Made by a program: the position numbers and the translations under genes. The notes under the pieces were generated by a model. That model had not been told where the DNA came from, did no database searches, and saw only the letters and a list, made by a program, of their open reading frames with translations. From contig JAWKKV010000008.1 of assembly GCA_041393015.1 (NCBI GenBank), forward strand, positions 62,001-126,000: a stretch of DNA of 64,000 nucleotides, written 5' to 3'. Below are positions 41,438-49,642 of the stretch, piece after piece. Every line of letters starts with the position of its first letter. Position 1 is the first letter of the stretch. This DNA comes from JAGQYH01 sp041393015. GTDB lineage: Bacteria; Bacteroidota; Bacteroidia; Chitinophagales; JADIYW01.

Positions 41438-42235
41438 TTACTTAATTTCAACCATGCCGTCAGGGGAGAAGAAATCATCTTCTAGATCAACAAATTGGAT
41501 GTTGGTTACTTGGCCATTGCCTTTTGATTTGGTTAAACCTTGGTCTTTTAACCAATACCAAAACACCCATTCGGTTGCGAATGGTACGCCATCAATTTCT
41601 TCATATTTCAAATATTGAATAGCAGAAGGTTTGCTTTCGGCCTCTTCAACAGTTTTGTTGGCAGTAACAATATAAGCTGCATGATCTATTAAGTTGGTGG
41701 CTTTATTTTTATAGAGGATGTACCAATCATCAGGATCGTCACCAATGCCACTTTCAAAACTTAGTTTTTTAGTGTCAAAAAGTCCTGTGGTATCTTCTGA
41801 TGTATAATCAGACCAAACGGTTCCTTCATCGCTTAATTTGTAAGGAAATAAGAAGAAGTATGGCCACGTATAAACATCAAATCTAATTTTTGGAGAAGGT
41901 TCCATATCTGCCGTGTGGTAAGATTTGTCATGGATATATAGCATTTTAGAACCATTCTTCAATTCAATCAAAGCTTTAGTGGAGTTCGTTAGTAAAGTAA
42001 ATCTTCCATTCATTCTTTCTTTTCCTCCAAATAGCAAATTGAAATCATATTGTATAGCCTCATGTGATAAGAATTTTTCTTTTTGATGAGCAGATTCAAT
42101 TAATCCTACAAAAGAGGTGTCAATTTTAGTGGATACAGTAGTTTCGTCCGGTGTTTCAACTTTTTCTTTAGTTGAGGTTTGGCAAGAAATAAGAAGTGTA
42201 GCAAGTAATAAGGTGACGAATGTGAAATTTTTCAT
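41438..42235 (-). CDS. DUF6503-like lipoprotein
   Basis: 265 residues with a lipoprotein signal (LLLATLLISCQTS, Cys18). The mature protein contains FDVYTWPYFFLFPYKLSDEG, DDPDDWYILYKNKATNLIDHAAYIV and FATEWVFWYWLKDQGL, a pattern I associate with the DUF6503 family of Bacteroidota lipoproteins (LolA-like fold suspected). Function unknown. The gene begins just after the hairpin that ends the pirin gene. Confidence 0.7.
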   Translation of the reverse strand: MKNFTFVTLLLATLLISCQTSTKEKVETPDETTVSTKIDTSFVGLIESAHQKEKFLSHEAIQYDFNLLFGGKERMNGRFTLLTNSTKALIELKNGSKMLYIHDKSYHTADMEPSPKIRFDVYTWPYFFLFPYKLSDEGTVWSDYTSEDTTGLFDTKKLSFESGIGDDPDDWYILYKNKATNLIDHAAYIVTANKTVEEAESKPSAIQYLKYEEIDGVPFATEWVFWYWLKDQGLTKSKGNGQVTNIQFVDLEDDFFSPDGMVEIK

Positions 42236-42256
42236 GATTGGTTTTGTATTAAATAA

Positions 42257-42298
42257 GAGCTATGTCTGCAAGAATATACAATTCACCAGACATAGCTC
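42257..42298 (-). terminator. Terminator after pirin gene
   Basis: GAGCTATGTCTG (42257-42268) and CAGACATAGCTC (42287-42298) form a perfect 12-bp stem with an 18-nt loop, followed on the minus strand by TTATTTAAT. It ends 22 nt before the start of the next lipoprotein gene, so it lies in or next to that gene's leader. Confidence 0.75.
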
Positions 42299-42313
42299 GA
42301 ATCAAAAAGTTAT

Positions 42314-43189
42314 TTAATCTAAATAACCAAATTTACCCATGTTATAATCATTAATCGCTTCCATAATTTCTGCTCTTGTATTCATAACAAATGGACCTTG
42401 TGCCGCAATGGGTTCATGGATAGGCTCGCCACTCAAAACTAAAACAGTAGCTTTTTCTAAGGCTTCAATTTGAAAGTCTTCACCATTGTTTTCGAACAAA
42501 ACCATGTGGTCAGTTTTCACTTCAGAAATGCCATTTACTTTTATATTGCCTTCCACCACCAATAAAGCAGTGTTAAAATGTGCCGGTAGATTAAAATTTG
42601 CTACTCCACCTTTATTCAATTTGGCGTTTTGCAAATGCAATGGCGTAAATGTGCTGGCTGCACCATTTACATCTTGATATTTTCCTGCAATTACTTCAAT
42701 TTCTCCAGCATTATTAGGCAGGATAAATTTTTTAATGTTTTCTCTAGTAATACCTTGGTATTTTGGTTTCGACATTTTGTCTTTTGCCGGTAAGTTTACC
42801 CAAAGTTGTACCATTTGAAAATCGCCACCTGCTTTACTAAATTCTTCTTCGTGATATTCTTTATGTAAAACACCAGATGCTGCGGTCATCCATTGCACTT
42901 CACCTTCGCCAATTACACCGCTGTTTCCACCACTATCATGATGTGCGATCTTGCCTTTATAGGCGATGGTTACGGTTTCAAATCCTCTATGTGGATGCAC
43001 GCCAACGCCTTTCGGATTATTGCTTGGTGGAAAGTGAAATTTTGAATTGTAATCCATCATTACAAATGGACTCATTCTTTGCATGCTTAATGGAGCAACA
43101 CTTGGAATAAAATTATGTACTCTAAATCCATCACCTACATAATGTGGTGAGCGTGGAGGAATGATGGCCTCGATTTTTTTCGTTTTCAT
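42314..43189 (-). CDS. Pirin-family protein
   Basis: 291 residues. The cupin metal site is visible in HPHRGFETVTIAYKGKIAHHDSGGNSG and WMTAASGVLHKEYHEEEF; FMLGPFVMM-type text appears here as MQRMSPFVMMDYN. Pirins are bicupin iron proteins, some of them quercetinases. It lies 69 bp downstream of a Crp-like regulator on the same strand. Substrate unknown. Confidence 0.9.
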   Translation of the reverse strand: MKTKKIEAIIPPRSPHYVGDGFRVHNFIPSVAPLSMQRMSPFVMMDYNSKFHFPPSNNPKGVGVHPHRGFETVTIAYKGKIAHHDSGGNSGVIGEGEVQWMTAASGVLHKEYHEEEFSKAGGDFQMVQLWVNLPAKDKMSKPKYQGITRENIKKFILPNNAGEIEVIAGKYQDVNGAASTFTPLHLQNAKLNKGGVANFNLPAHFNTALLVVEGNIKVNGISEVKTDHMVLFENNGEDFQIEALEKATVLVLSGEPIHEPIAAQGPFVMNTRAEIMEAINDYNMGKFGYLD

Positions 43190-43258
43190 CGTTTATCTTT
43201 TTAGTTAAAACAAAATTACGGTGGAAACATTCCTTGCGCATTGATGTATGGTAAGAAG

Positions 43259-43846
43259 TTACTTTTGAAAATTTCTGTTAGACAGCTCTTTTCTTACTCT
43301 ACTTAGACTTTCGGGTGTAATTCCCAAATAAGAAGCAATCATCCATTGCGGTACTCGAAGGGTTAAGTCGGGATAGAGTTGTATGAAATTTAAATAGCGC
43401 TGTTCTGCGGTAGCACTAATGAGTAAATTGATTCTTTTCTGTTGCTGACGAATATGATTTTGAAGTAATTTTTCATTGTACTTTCTAAATGTTGTACTTA
43501 TTTCATTGGCTAAACTAATGAAATCAGTATCAAATAGTACAGCAGAAGTATCTTCAATAGCATCTATATAAAGTTCGGATGGTTCATTGAAGAACGCACT
43601 GCTTCTATCAGAAATAATCCAGTTTTCAGAAGCGAATTGGATGATGTGCTCTTTGCCGGATTCATCAATAGTATAGGCTCTTAGCAGTCCACTATTGACA
43701 AAAAAGGAGTGATGACAAACATCACCTTGATTTAAAACAAACTCTCCTTTCTCAATATTTTTATGAAGTAATTTTTCCGATAAAACATCAAATTCTTTAT
43801 CTGTTATTCCAGCATTGGTTAGCATGTATTTTTTGAATGTATCCAT
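43259..43846 (-). CDS. Crp/Fnr-family regulator
   Basis: 195 residues. An N-terminal cyclic-nucleotide-binding-like domain (EKGEFVLNQGDVCHHSFFVNSGLLRAYTIDESGKEHIIQF) and a C-terminal HTH (RVPQWMIASYLGITPESLSRVRKEL). The Cys set for the FNR Fe-S cluster is absent. Such proteins often control the gene beside them; here the pirin gene follows on the same strand. Effector unknown. Confidence 0.85.
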   Translation of the reverse strand: MDTFKKYMLTNAGITDKEFDVLSEKLLHKNIEKGEFVLNQGDVCHHSFFVNSGLLRAYTIDESGKEHIIQFASENWIISDRSSAFFNEPSELYIDAIEDTSAVLFDTDFISLANEISTTFRKYNEKLLQNHIRQQQKRINLLISATAEQRYLNFIQLYPDLTLRVPQWMIASYLGITPESLSRVRKELSNRNFQK

Positions 43847-43896
43847 TGCAATTATGATGGCTTAAAGTAAGGATTGTTGAGTTTTGTTGTTATTCA

Positions 43897-44607
43897 TCAA
43901 TGCAGAACCTTCATTAAATTAACAGTTTTTTGCGGAATAGGAATTGATTTTGAAAATTTAGAATTGGAGGGAGAAATGAACTCAATGGTATTAGTTTGTC
44001 CCAATAAATGAAAGATATAGCAATGTTCCTTAAATGTTCTTTCTGCTCCACTGGTTAATGTATGGTCGAGTTTACCATTTATTTTCACTTCAATAGGAAC
44101 ATTTGTTTCTAGGTTACATAGTTTAAAGTTATCTCTTTTGGGTGCTCCAATTTCAAATGCATCATAAAACAAGTGTAACTCGAAATTGTCTATATTTTCT
44201 TTCAATTTGAAAATTTCAAAATCTTTTTTTTGCTTGTCAATGAAATTAAAACATTGAACGTTTACAAGTGAGTTTTGATTGCATCCGCCGGCGTCTTTTT
44301 CTCTTTTTAAAATGGAGGTACTCCATCTACTAGAGTGCTTTTTCAATGTTTCGGTTTCGGTATCTTCATTGAAGTCGTTTAAAATAACAAGATCGCAATT
44401 TTGTAAATCAAGTTGATGCTTATCGCTTGAAAGCACAAGTTTGTTGGCTATAAAGCTTCCTGAATTAGAAGAAATCTCATTTTTCCATACTGATTGATCT
44501 TTTCTATCCGCATAGGATTTCTGATCCTTCTTATAAAGGATATAGTTATGAAAAACTTGAAGAATACTAATTGGTTTTTTCGTTACAACAGTTTTTGAAG
44601 CAACCAT
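43897..44607 (-). CDS. Hypothetical protein
   Basis: 236 residues without signal peptide or membrane segment. Polar, Lys/Asn-rich, with scattered Cys (GGCNQNSLVNVQC, KLCNLETNVP, EHCYIFHLL). The C-terminal half alternates strands (VPIEVKINGKLDHTLTSGAERTFKEHCYIFHLLGQTNTIEFIS), perhaps a small beta-sandwich. No family recognised. It starts 10 nt after the Cys-repeat lipoprotein and may form an operon with it. Confidence 0.6.
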   Translation of the reverse strand: MVASKTVVTKKPISILQVFHNYILYKKDQKSYADRKDQSVWKNEISSNSGSFIANKLVLSSDKHQLDLQNCDLVILNDFNEDTETETLKKHSSRWSTSILKREKDAGGCNQNSLVNVQCFNFIDKQKKDFEIFKLKENIDNFELHLFYDAFEIGAPKRDNFKLCNLETNVPIEVKINGKLDHTLTSGAERTFKEHCYIFHLLGQTNTIEFISPSNSKFSKSIPIPQKTVNLMKVLH

Positions 44608-44617
44608 TTAAGTAATC

Positions 44618-45091
44618 TTAGTTATGGTAAGCTTGATTATGTGCTAAAGTTTCGCCACAAACACTACAAGCTACAGCGCTTCCCGCACCGCCTGCGCATC
44701 CTTTTGCACATGTAAAATGCCAAACACCATTTGCATTTTGTGCTGGTTCTGGTGATGGTGGAGGCATGTTAGCATTTGGGCTAAGTGTTGGTGCAGTGGT
44801 AGTAGTATTGTGATAAGCTTGGTTGTGTGCTAAAGGCGATCCGCATATACCGCAATTTTCAGCTACACCAGATCCGCCGACGCATCCTTTCATACAGGTA
44901 TAATGCCAAACTCCTTCACTATTTTGAGCAGGCTCTTCAGTTAATGCCGGAGGGGCATCTACTTGTATCAATTCATTTGTGTTAGCAGGAGTTTCTATTG
45001 TATCAGTAGCAGTATCCGATTTTTTTGAATCGTTAGTACAACTTGAGAATATTAAAAGTGCTAATGAGAATAGTAATATTTGAAATTTCAT
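44618..45091 (-). CDS. Lipoprotein with two Cys-rich repeats
   Basis: 157 residues with lipobox FSSC (Cys18). After a Thr/Pro linker, two copies of a 37-residue unit appear at about 59-95 and 120-157, of the form GVWHYTC-x3-C-GGSG-x5-C-x2-C-x3-LAHNQAYHN. Cysteines are at 66, 70, 80, 83 and 128, 132, 142, 145, plus conserved His residues, so each unit could bind a metal ion. The unit occurs in other Bacteroidota lipoproteins to my knowledge, without assigned function. It probably sits in the periplasm or on the cell surface. Confidence 0.75.
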   Translation of the reverse strand: MKFQILLFSLALLIFSSCTNDSKKSDTATDTIETPANTNELIQVDAPPALTEEPAQNSEGVWHYTCMKGCVGGSGVAENCGICGSPLAHNQAYHNTTTTAPTLSPNANMPPPSPEPAQNANGVWHFTCAKGCAGGAGSAVACSVCGETLAHNQAYHN

Positions 45092-45235
45092 AGTTTATTT
45101 TTAGAACTACTAAGATATTATAATAAATGAATAAGGTCATTTTTATTAGGCTTTATTAGATTTTATAATAAAAAATGGATTATAATTTTAACTTGTGAAT
45201 AGAACGGTTTTATGCCGTAGGATTTATTCGACAGA

Positions 45236-45829
45236 TTGGAAGAAGCATTTGATTGCCTTGTCAATAGTTATTTAGAGAATAGCGTTGGCATTACTGAGAA
45301 TTTTTTACCGGAAGAATTAATAAAGCCTTTGAGGCAGAATGTATTTAGGCTCTATGAGACTGAAAGAATGCATGAAGCGGGCGTTGGAAACAATGCTAAA
45401 TTGATTAGAGATAAGCAAACTCGTAGTGATAAGATCTTTTGGTTGGATAGAAAAGAAAAGGATCAATTTGAAAATTCTTTTTTGGATGTTATTGATCAAT
45501 TTGTAGCGTATTTAAACAGCACTTGCTATGCAGGCATTTCCAATTATGAATTTCATTATGCCTTATATGAAAAAGGAAGTTTTTACAAACGGCATATTGA
45601 TCAATTTAGAGATAACAATAAGAGAGCTTTTACCATGATTATGTATTTAACGGATAACTGGCAAGCTGGCGATGGCGGGGAGTTGTGTATTTATCATGAA
45701 GATAGAACGGAGAAAATTGCTCCGACGAGCGGTAAATGTGTATTTTTTAAAAGCAGTGCCTTAGAACACGAAGTATTGTTGAGCCATGCACCAAGAATGA
45801 GTATTACCGGTTGGTTGAAGACGAATTAG
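45236..45829 (+). CDS. 2-oxoglutarate/Fe(II)-dependent oxygenase
   Basis: 197 residues if the TTG at 45236 is used; a stop at 45218 limits the frame upstream. The prolyl-hydroxylase-like core shows HxD in YKRHIDQFRDN, then MIMYLTDNWQAGDGGELCIYH, the distal His in LEHEVLLS and the 2-oxoglutarate Arg in APRMSITGWLK. Similar to the 2OG-FeII_Oxy SM-20/PHD2-like group that hydroxylates proteins. It stands alone and is divergent from the lipoprotein gene. Confidence 0.85.
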   Translation: MEEAFDCLVNSYLENSVGITENFLPEELIKPLRQNVFRLYETERMHEAGVGNNAKLIRDKQTRSDKIFWLDRKEKDQFENSFLDVIDQFVAYLNSTCYAGISNYEFHYALYEKGSFYKRHIDQFRDNNKRAFTMIMYLTDNWQAGDGGELCIYHEDRTEKIAPTSGKCVFFKSSALEHEVLLSHAPRMSITGWLKTN

Positions 45830-46202
45830 GGTTATTATTAGGAAATATTGTTATGGTAGGTAACGCTTGACACGAATTTCACGAATTGATTGAAAGAGAG
45901 TTTGTGATGTTGTCTGCTAACTTTGATTTTTTGTTTTATCTCACTAATTAATTGCTGCTTAAGCAATAATCTATGAAATTGATTCGTCATGCCAAACAAC
46001 CACAATTTTACTCTGAAAATTATCGATTTTTAGGTTATTCAATTAAATATTATTGCAAGAAAATTAGAAAAATCTGTGAAATTCGTGTCTAAAGAACTTC
46101 AAAATACTATAAGCGCAAGTTAAATGATAATCGATTTCCATAAAAAAAGCCCGTCAATTTAATTGACAGGCTTCTCATTTTAAAAAATTTAACTAGTATA
46201 TC
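45830..46202. repeat. 373-bp intergenic region with fold-back element 45869-46089
   Basis: GACACGAATTTCACGAATT (45869-45887) is matched in 17 of 19 positions by the reverse complement of AATCTGTGAAATTCGTGTC (46071-46089). The arms bound a 221-bp AT-rich unit with no frame. Each arm itself repeats CACGAATT, as in the 19090-19298 unit which repeats ACGGAT. Confidence 0.65.
46147..46173 (-). terminator. Terminator of cold-shock gene
   Basis: AAGCC-GTCAATT (46147-46159) and AATTGAC-GGCTT (46161-46173) form a long stem with one mismatch; on the minus strand it is followed by a T7 run. It starts 30 nt after the csp stop. Confidence 0.85.
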
Positions 46203-46394
46203 TTATGTTCTTTTAACATCTACTGCGTTTAATCCTTTTTTACCTTCTCTAAGTTCGAATTCAACTTCATCGCCTTCACGAATTTCGTCGATCAAACCTG
46301 ATACGTGTACAAAATGTTCTTTGTTTGAACCTTCTTCAATAATAAATCCAAATCCTTTGGCATCGTTGAAGAATTTTACTGTTCCTTTACTCAT
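46203..46394 (-). CDS. Cold-shock (CspA-type) protein
   Basis: 63 residues. RNP1-like KGFGFI and RNP2-like FVHVSG motifs of the cold-shock domain are present: GTVKFFNDAKGFGFIIEEG and HFVHVSGL. Binds single-stranded RNA/DNA and melts RNA structure. Monocistronic, with its own terminator. Slightly short of the usual 65-70 residues but complete. Confidence 0.93.
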   Translation of the reverse strand: MSKGTVKFFNDAKGFGFIIEEGSNKEHFVHVSGLIDEIREGDEVEFELREGKKGLNAVDVKRT

Positions 46395-46519
46395 AATAAT
46401 AATAATTTATTTAATTAATTGAATGCAAATGTACAACTAGTATGCCATACTTGTATATTTTTCGAAAAATATTGTTTTTTAGTTTACAATAGAATCTAAG
46501 GATGCGGTTGCTTATAAGC

Positions 46520-47203
46520 TTAATTATGTTGGATGTTTAACTCCTTTTCAACCCTTTCTAAATCGAATGAAGTCCAATCATGAATATATGATTTAACCTT
46601 TTGCGCCATGAAATTTTGATGGTTTTTTGAGCCAATGCCTATAAAATGTAAACCAAGATTTTGAGCTGCTTTCACGTCCCAAAGGCCATCACCAACAGAA
46701 ATAATGTGGTTAAAACTGTTGACTTGATAATGTTTTTTTGCAGCTTCAATAGCATTTTTAATAATGGATTCTCTTTCAAATGTAGAATTGGAACCCATCA
46801 CTATCGGCAGCTCATATTGGATGCCGGCATGATTTAATTTTAGCAATGCGGGTTGCAGCAATGAGCCGGTCGCAAAGCAAATAGCATAATCGCTTTTGTG
46901 TTTGATGAAGTCCATCATTGAGGTGGCTCCTTTTATCTCAGCAGTGGGTTGGAGTTTTAACAACTCATTAGCCATAACCACCTCAAATTCATTGATAAAT
47001 GACAAGTCAAATTTATCGGTTAAATTGTTTTCGTAATTGACTTTTAAAATATAGCTATCGGTATAGTGATCGTAGGTTTTCCAATCTTGATTGATGTTCT
47101 TAATTCCAAATTGTTTCATGGCTGAAACATAAGCGGTTTGGTGTTGATCTTCACTTTTAGTAAGCGTATCATCAATATCAAATACCAATAAATTTCTTTT
47201 CAT
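46520..47203 (-). CDS. HAD-family phosphatase
   Basis: 227 residues. Motif I VFDIDDTLTK, motif II in CFATGSLLQPAL, motif III Lys within ERESIIKNAIEAAKKHY and motif IV ISVGDGLWDVKAAQNLGLHFIGIG are in place, with a helical cap between I and II as in phosphoglycolate-phosphatase-like proteins. Substrate unknown. The gene starts 22 nt after the TonB receptor stop and could be the tail of that operon, though a functional link is not evident. Confidence 0.85.
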   Translation of the reverse strand: MKRNLLVFDIDDTLTKSEDQHQTAYVSAMKQFGIKNINQDWKTYDHYTDSYILKVNYENNLTDKFDLSFINEFEVVMANELLKLQPTAEIKGATSMMDFIKHKSDYAICFATGSLLQPALLKLNHAGIQYELPIVMGSNSTFERESIIKNAIEAAKKHYQVNSFNHIISVGDGLWDVKAAQNLGLHFIGIGSKNHQNFMAQKVKSYIHDWTSFDLERVEKELNIQHN

Positions 47204-47224
47204 GAGGTAAAAGTAATTATTCTA

Positions 47225-49642
47225 CTATTTACTCTTCCCAATATTAAACTGAACGCCGGTGTAAACACTTATACCATCCGCCGGAATAATTCCCGGTCCG
47301 GGATAACCCGAAGCTCTTCTGGTATAGTAACGATTATCCGTTAAATTGTTGACGCCGGTTTCAAACTTAAACCATTTCCATTCGTAGCTTAACGATAAAT
47401 CGAGCACATAATAAGATGCAATAATACCATCCACAGCATTGGGAGTTTCCACAGCATTGGTAGCATCGGTAAAATGTTGATGCGTGTAGCTGTATTGCAA
47501 GGCGGCATATAATCCTTTCCAACCAAAAGTGACTCCGGTTCTAAAAATATACGGCGGCACTAATTCTACCTTTTTGCCATCAAATGCGCTATTGTCAGAA
47601 TTTACATACAAAGAGTTGACGTAAGAAAAGTTGGTAAATAGTACCAAACTAAATGGCTGAGTTTCCTTTTTGGAATAGCTTAATAGATCCGTTTCTAAAA
47701 ACATTTCAATACCAATATTACGCGCATCGGAAATATTGGTTCTTAATCGAACGGCTCGCTCTACTAAAATAGGGTCGGGCACTGTGGTATAAACGTCGCC
47801 AATCTTATCTTGATATTTTAAGACAAAGAAGGAGAAATCGTAGCGAAAGCCTTTCCAGTTGCCGCGTAATCCCAAATCTGCATTAAAGCCTTTTTCATCT
47901 TTTAGGTTTTCATCTACTGCCGCATTTGGATTGATGACTCTGATGTCATTAAAATTGATGGCTCTATAATTTTGGGAAAAATTACCATACAGTTCAACCA
48001 TTGTTTTGGGCTTGTAACTTATGCCAACTCCGGCCAAAACAATAAAACGGTTGTTTTGCTTGGATTCGTCAATTCTTACATCTTGCAAAATGTTGCCTGC
48101 ACCATCTTTTATGACATTTCTATAATAGCCTTCCGCTGTTGTATTGATGTATTCTAAACGAACGCCGGGTGTTATGCTCCATTGGTGATTGATTCTAAAA
48201 ATATTTTCGGAGAAAAGTGCCCAATTGACATTCGGAAAACGATAGTCAGATAGCAAGCCTTCTTCGTTGTAACCAAAACTAGCGGTAGCACCATCATCGC
48301 CTAAACCTTGTCGTCTAACCGTTAGTCCTCTATATAATCTAGTGCCAATTAAAAAATTAGCCGTTTGATTTTTGATATTGTATCGGTGAATAACTCTTAA
48401 CTCAGACCCAAAATTGTAGAAGTTGTCGGTTAAATAATCGCGATCTTCACCGCCGTCTGCACGGTTAATGGCTTGCAAATTACCCAAGGCATCTCTGCTG
48501 CCAATTAAACTATAGTTACGCCAATTCAATTTCGTTTTTTCCGTCAACTGCGCATCAAAAGTAATTACCGGCATGTTCCAAACCACTTCAAACCAATTTC
48601 TTTCTCGATTAGATTGTTGCGGATCTTCCTCGAATTGCGCATCTGTCAATCCACCGGGTTGGTGGGCCAAGTATTTCATTCCGGTATATTCAACTCCAAT
48701 ATTGATATTTTTATTGGCTTGAAAATTTAAGGCAACGAAGTTATTGTTGGCTTTAAAATCGGAGTTGCATCGCCAGCATTCTCCAATGGTGTAACGATTG
48801 TAGGCAAAATAGTTGAGCTTTTTATACGTGCCGCCAATACTGTTGTAACTATTGTAAAACCCAATTGAATTATAAGATTGGCTGGTCGTAAAATCCACCA
48901 CTTTATCTTTAGGGCCTTGCTTCATTTTAAAATTCACCATGCCACCAAATTGGGTGCCGTATTGTAAGGAAGAAGCACCGCGAACCACTTCGACTCTTTC
49001 CACCGCTTGCAAAGATGGCGTGTAATAACTTTCGGGATAGCCTAAAGGATCGGCAGAAATATCGTAGCCATTTTGTCGCGTATTGAAGTTGGCATTTCTA
49101 TTGGGACTTAATCCTCTTGAAGCCACGCCAATTTGTAGTCCGGCACAATCACTTTCCCAAATATTAGCGCCTGAAATTCTCGCAAAAATCTGTCTTGCAT
49201 TATTGGATGATTTGTTGACCACTAAATCATCTAACACAATTACTTCACTCTTTTTCGCAGCATAAATAGAAACGCCTTCCACTGCTTTTAGAATAGTAAA
49301 ACCGTTTGTTTTTTCAGATTTACCTTCAACAATTACTTCGTCTAAATCCGTATTTAATGCAGTGAGTTCTACTTCTATATAAATATCTTCTAGTCCTAAT
49401 TCTATTTGTTTTACAATTGTTTTGTAGCCTTCTCTAAAAAAATTGAGGACATATACGCCTTGTGCCAATCCGGCAATGGTAAATTCTCCTTTTTTATTGG
49501 CTTCGTAGATGTCTCCGCCAATAATAATTTCTACTTCGGTAAGGCCACCATTGGTATCGCTTACTTTACCTGAAATAGTTTGTGCCATTGCTGTGGTCAA
49601 CAAAAGCATCACAATTGATAGTATGATGGATAGTTTCTTCAT
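47225..49642 (-). CDS. TonB-dependent outer-membrane receptor (FecA-like)
   Basis: 805 residues. A signal peptide (LSIILSIVMLLLTTAMA), a CarboxypepD-regulatory-like domain (ISGKVSDTNGGLTEVEIIIGGDIYEANKKGEFTIAGLAQGVYVLNF), a plug (ISGANIWESDCAGLQIGVASRGLSPNRNANFNTRQNGYDI, VERVEVVRGASSLQYGTQFGGMVNF) and a 22-strand-type barrel ending with an aromatic-terminated strand region. Plug and barrel resemble FecA-type siderophore/ferric citrate receptors. A CxxC pair (GECWRC) in an early barrel loop is unusual. Start overlaps the HTTM stop by 4 nt, so it is co-translated with imelysin-operon genes. Confidence 0.9.
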   Translation of the reverse strand: MKKLSIILSIVMLLLTTAMAQTISGKVSDTNGGLTEVEIIIGGDIYEANKKGEFTIAGLAQGVYVLNFFREGYKTIVKQIELGLEDIYIEVELTALNTDLDEVIVEGKSEKTNGFTILKAVEGVSIYAAKKSEVIVLDDLVVNKSSNNARQIFARISGANIWESDCAGLQIGVASRGLSPNRNANFNTRQNGYDISADPLGYPESYYTPSLQAVERVEVVRGASSLQYGTQFGGMVNFKMKQGPKDKVVDFTTSQSYNSIGFYNSYNSIGGTYKKLNYFAYNRYTIGECWRCNSDFKANNNFVALNFQANKNINIGVEYTGMKYLAHQPGGLTDAQFEEDPQQSNRERNWFEVVWNMPVITFDAQLTEKTKLNWRNYSLIGSRDALGNLQAINRADGGEDRDYLTDNFYNFGSELRVIHRYNIKNQTANFLIGTRLYRGLTVRRQGLGDDGATASFGYNEEGLLSDYRFPNVNWALFSENIFRINHQWSITPGVRLEYINTTAEGYYRNVIKDGAGNILQDVRIDESKQNNRFIVLAGVGISYKPKTMVELYGNFSQNYRAINFNDIRVINPNAAVDENLKDEKGFNADLGLRGNWKGFRYDFSFFVLKYQDKIGDVYTTVPDPILVERAVRLRTNISDARNIGIEMFLETDLLSYSKKETQPFSLVLFTNFSYVNSLYVNSDNSAFDGKKVELVPPYIFRTGVTFGWKGLYAALQYSYTHQHFTDATNAVETPNAVDGIIASYYVLDLSLSYEWKWFKFETGVNNLTDNRYYTRRASGYPGPGIIPADGISVYTGVQFNIGKSK

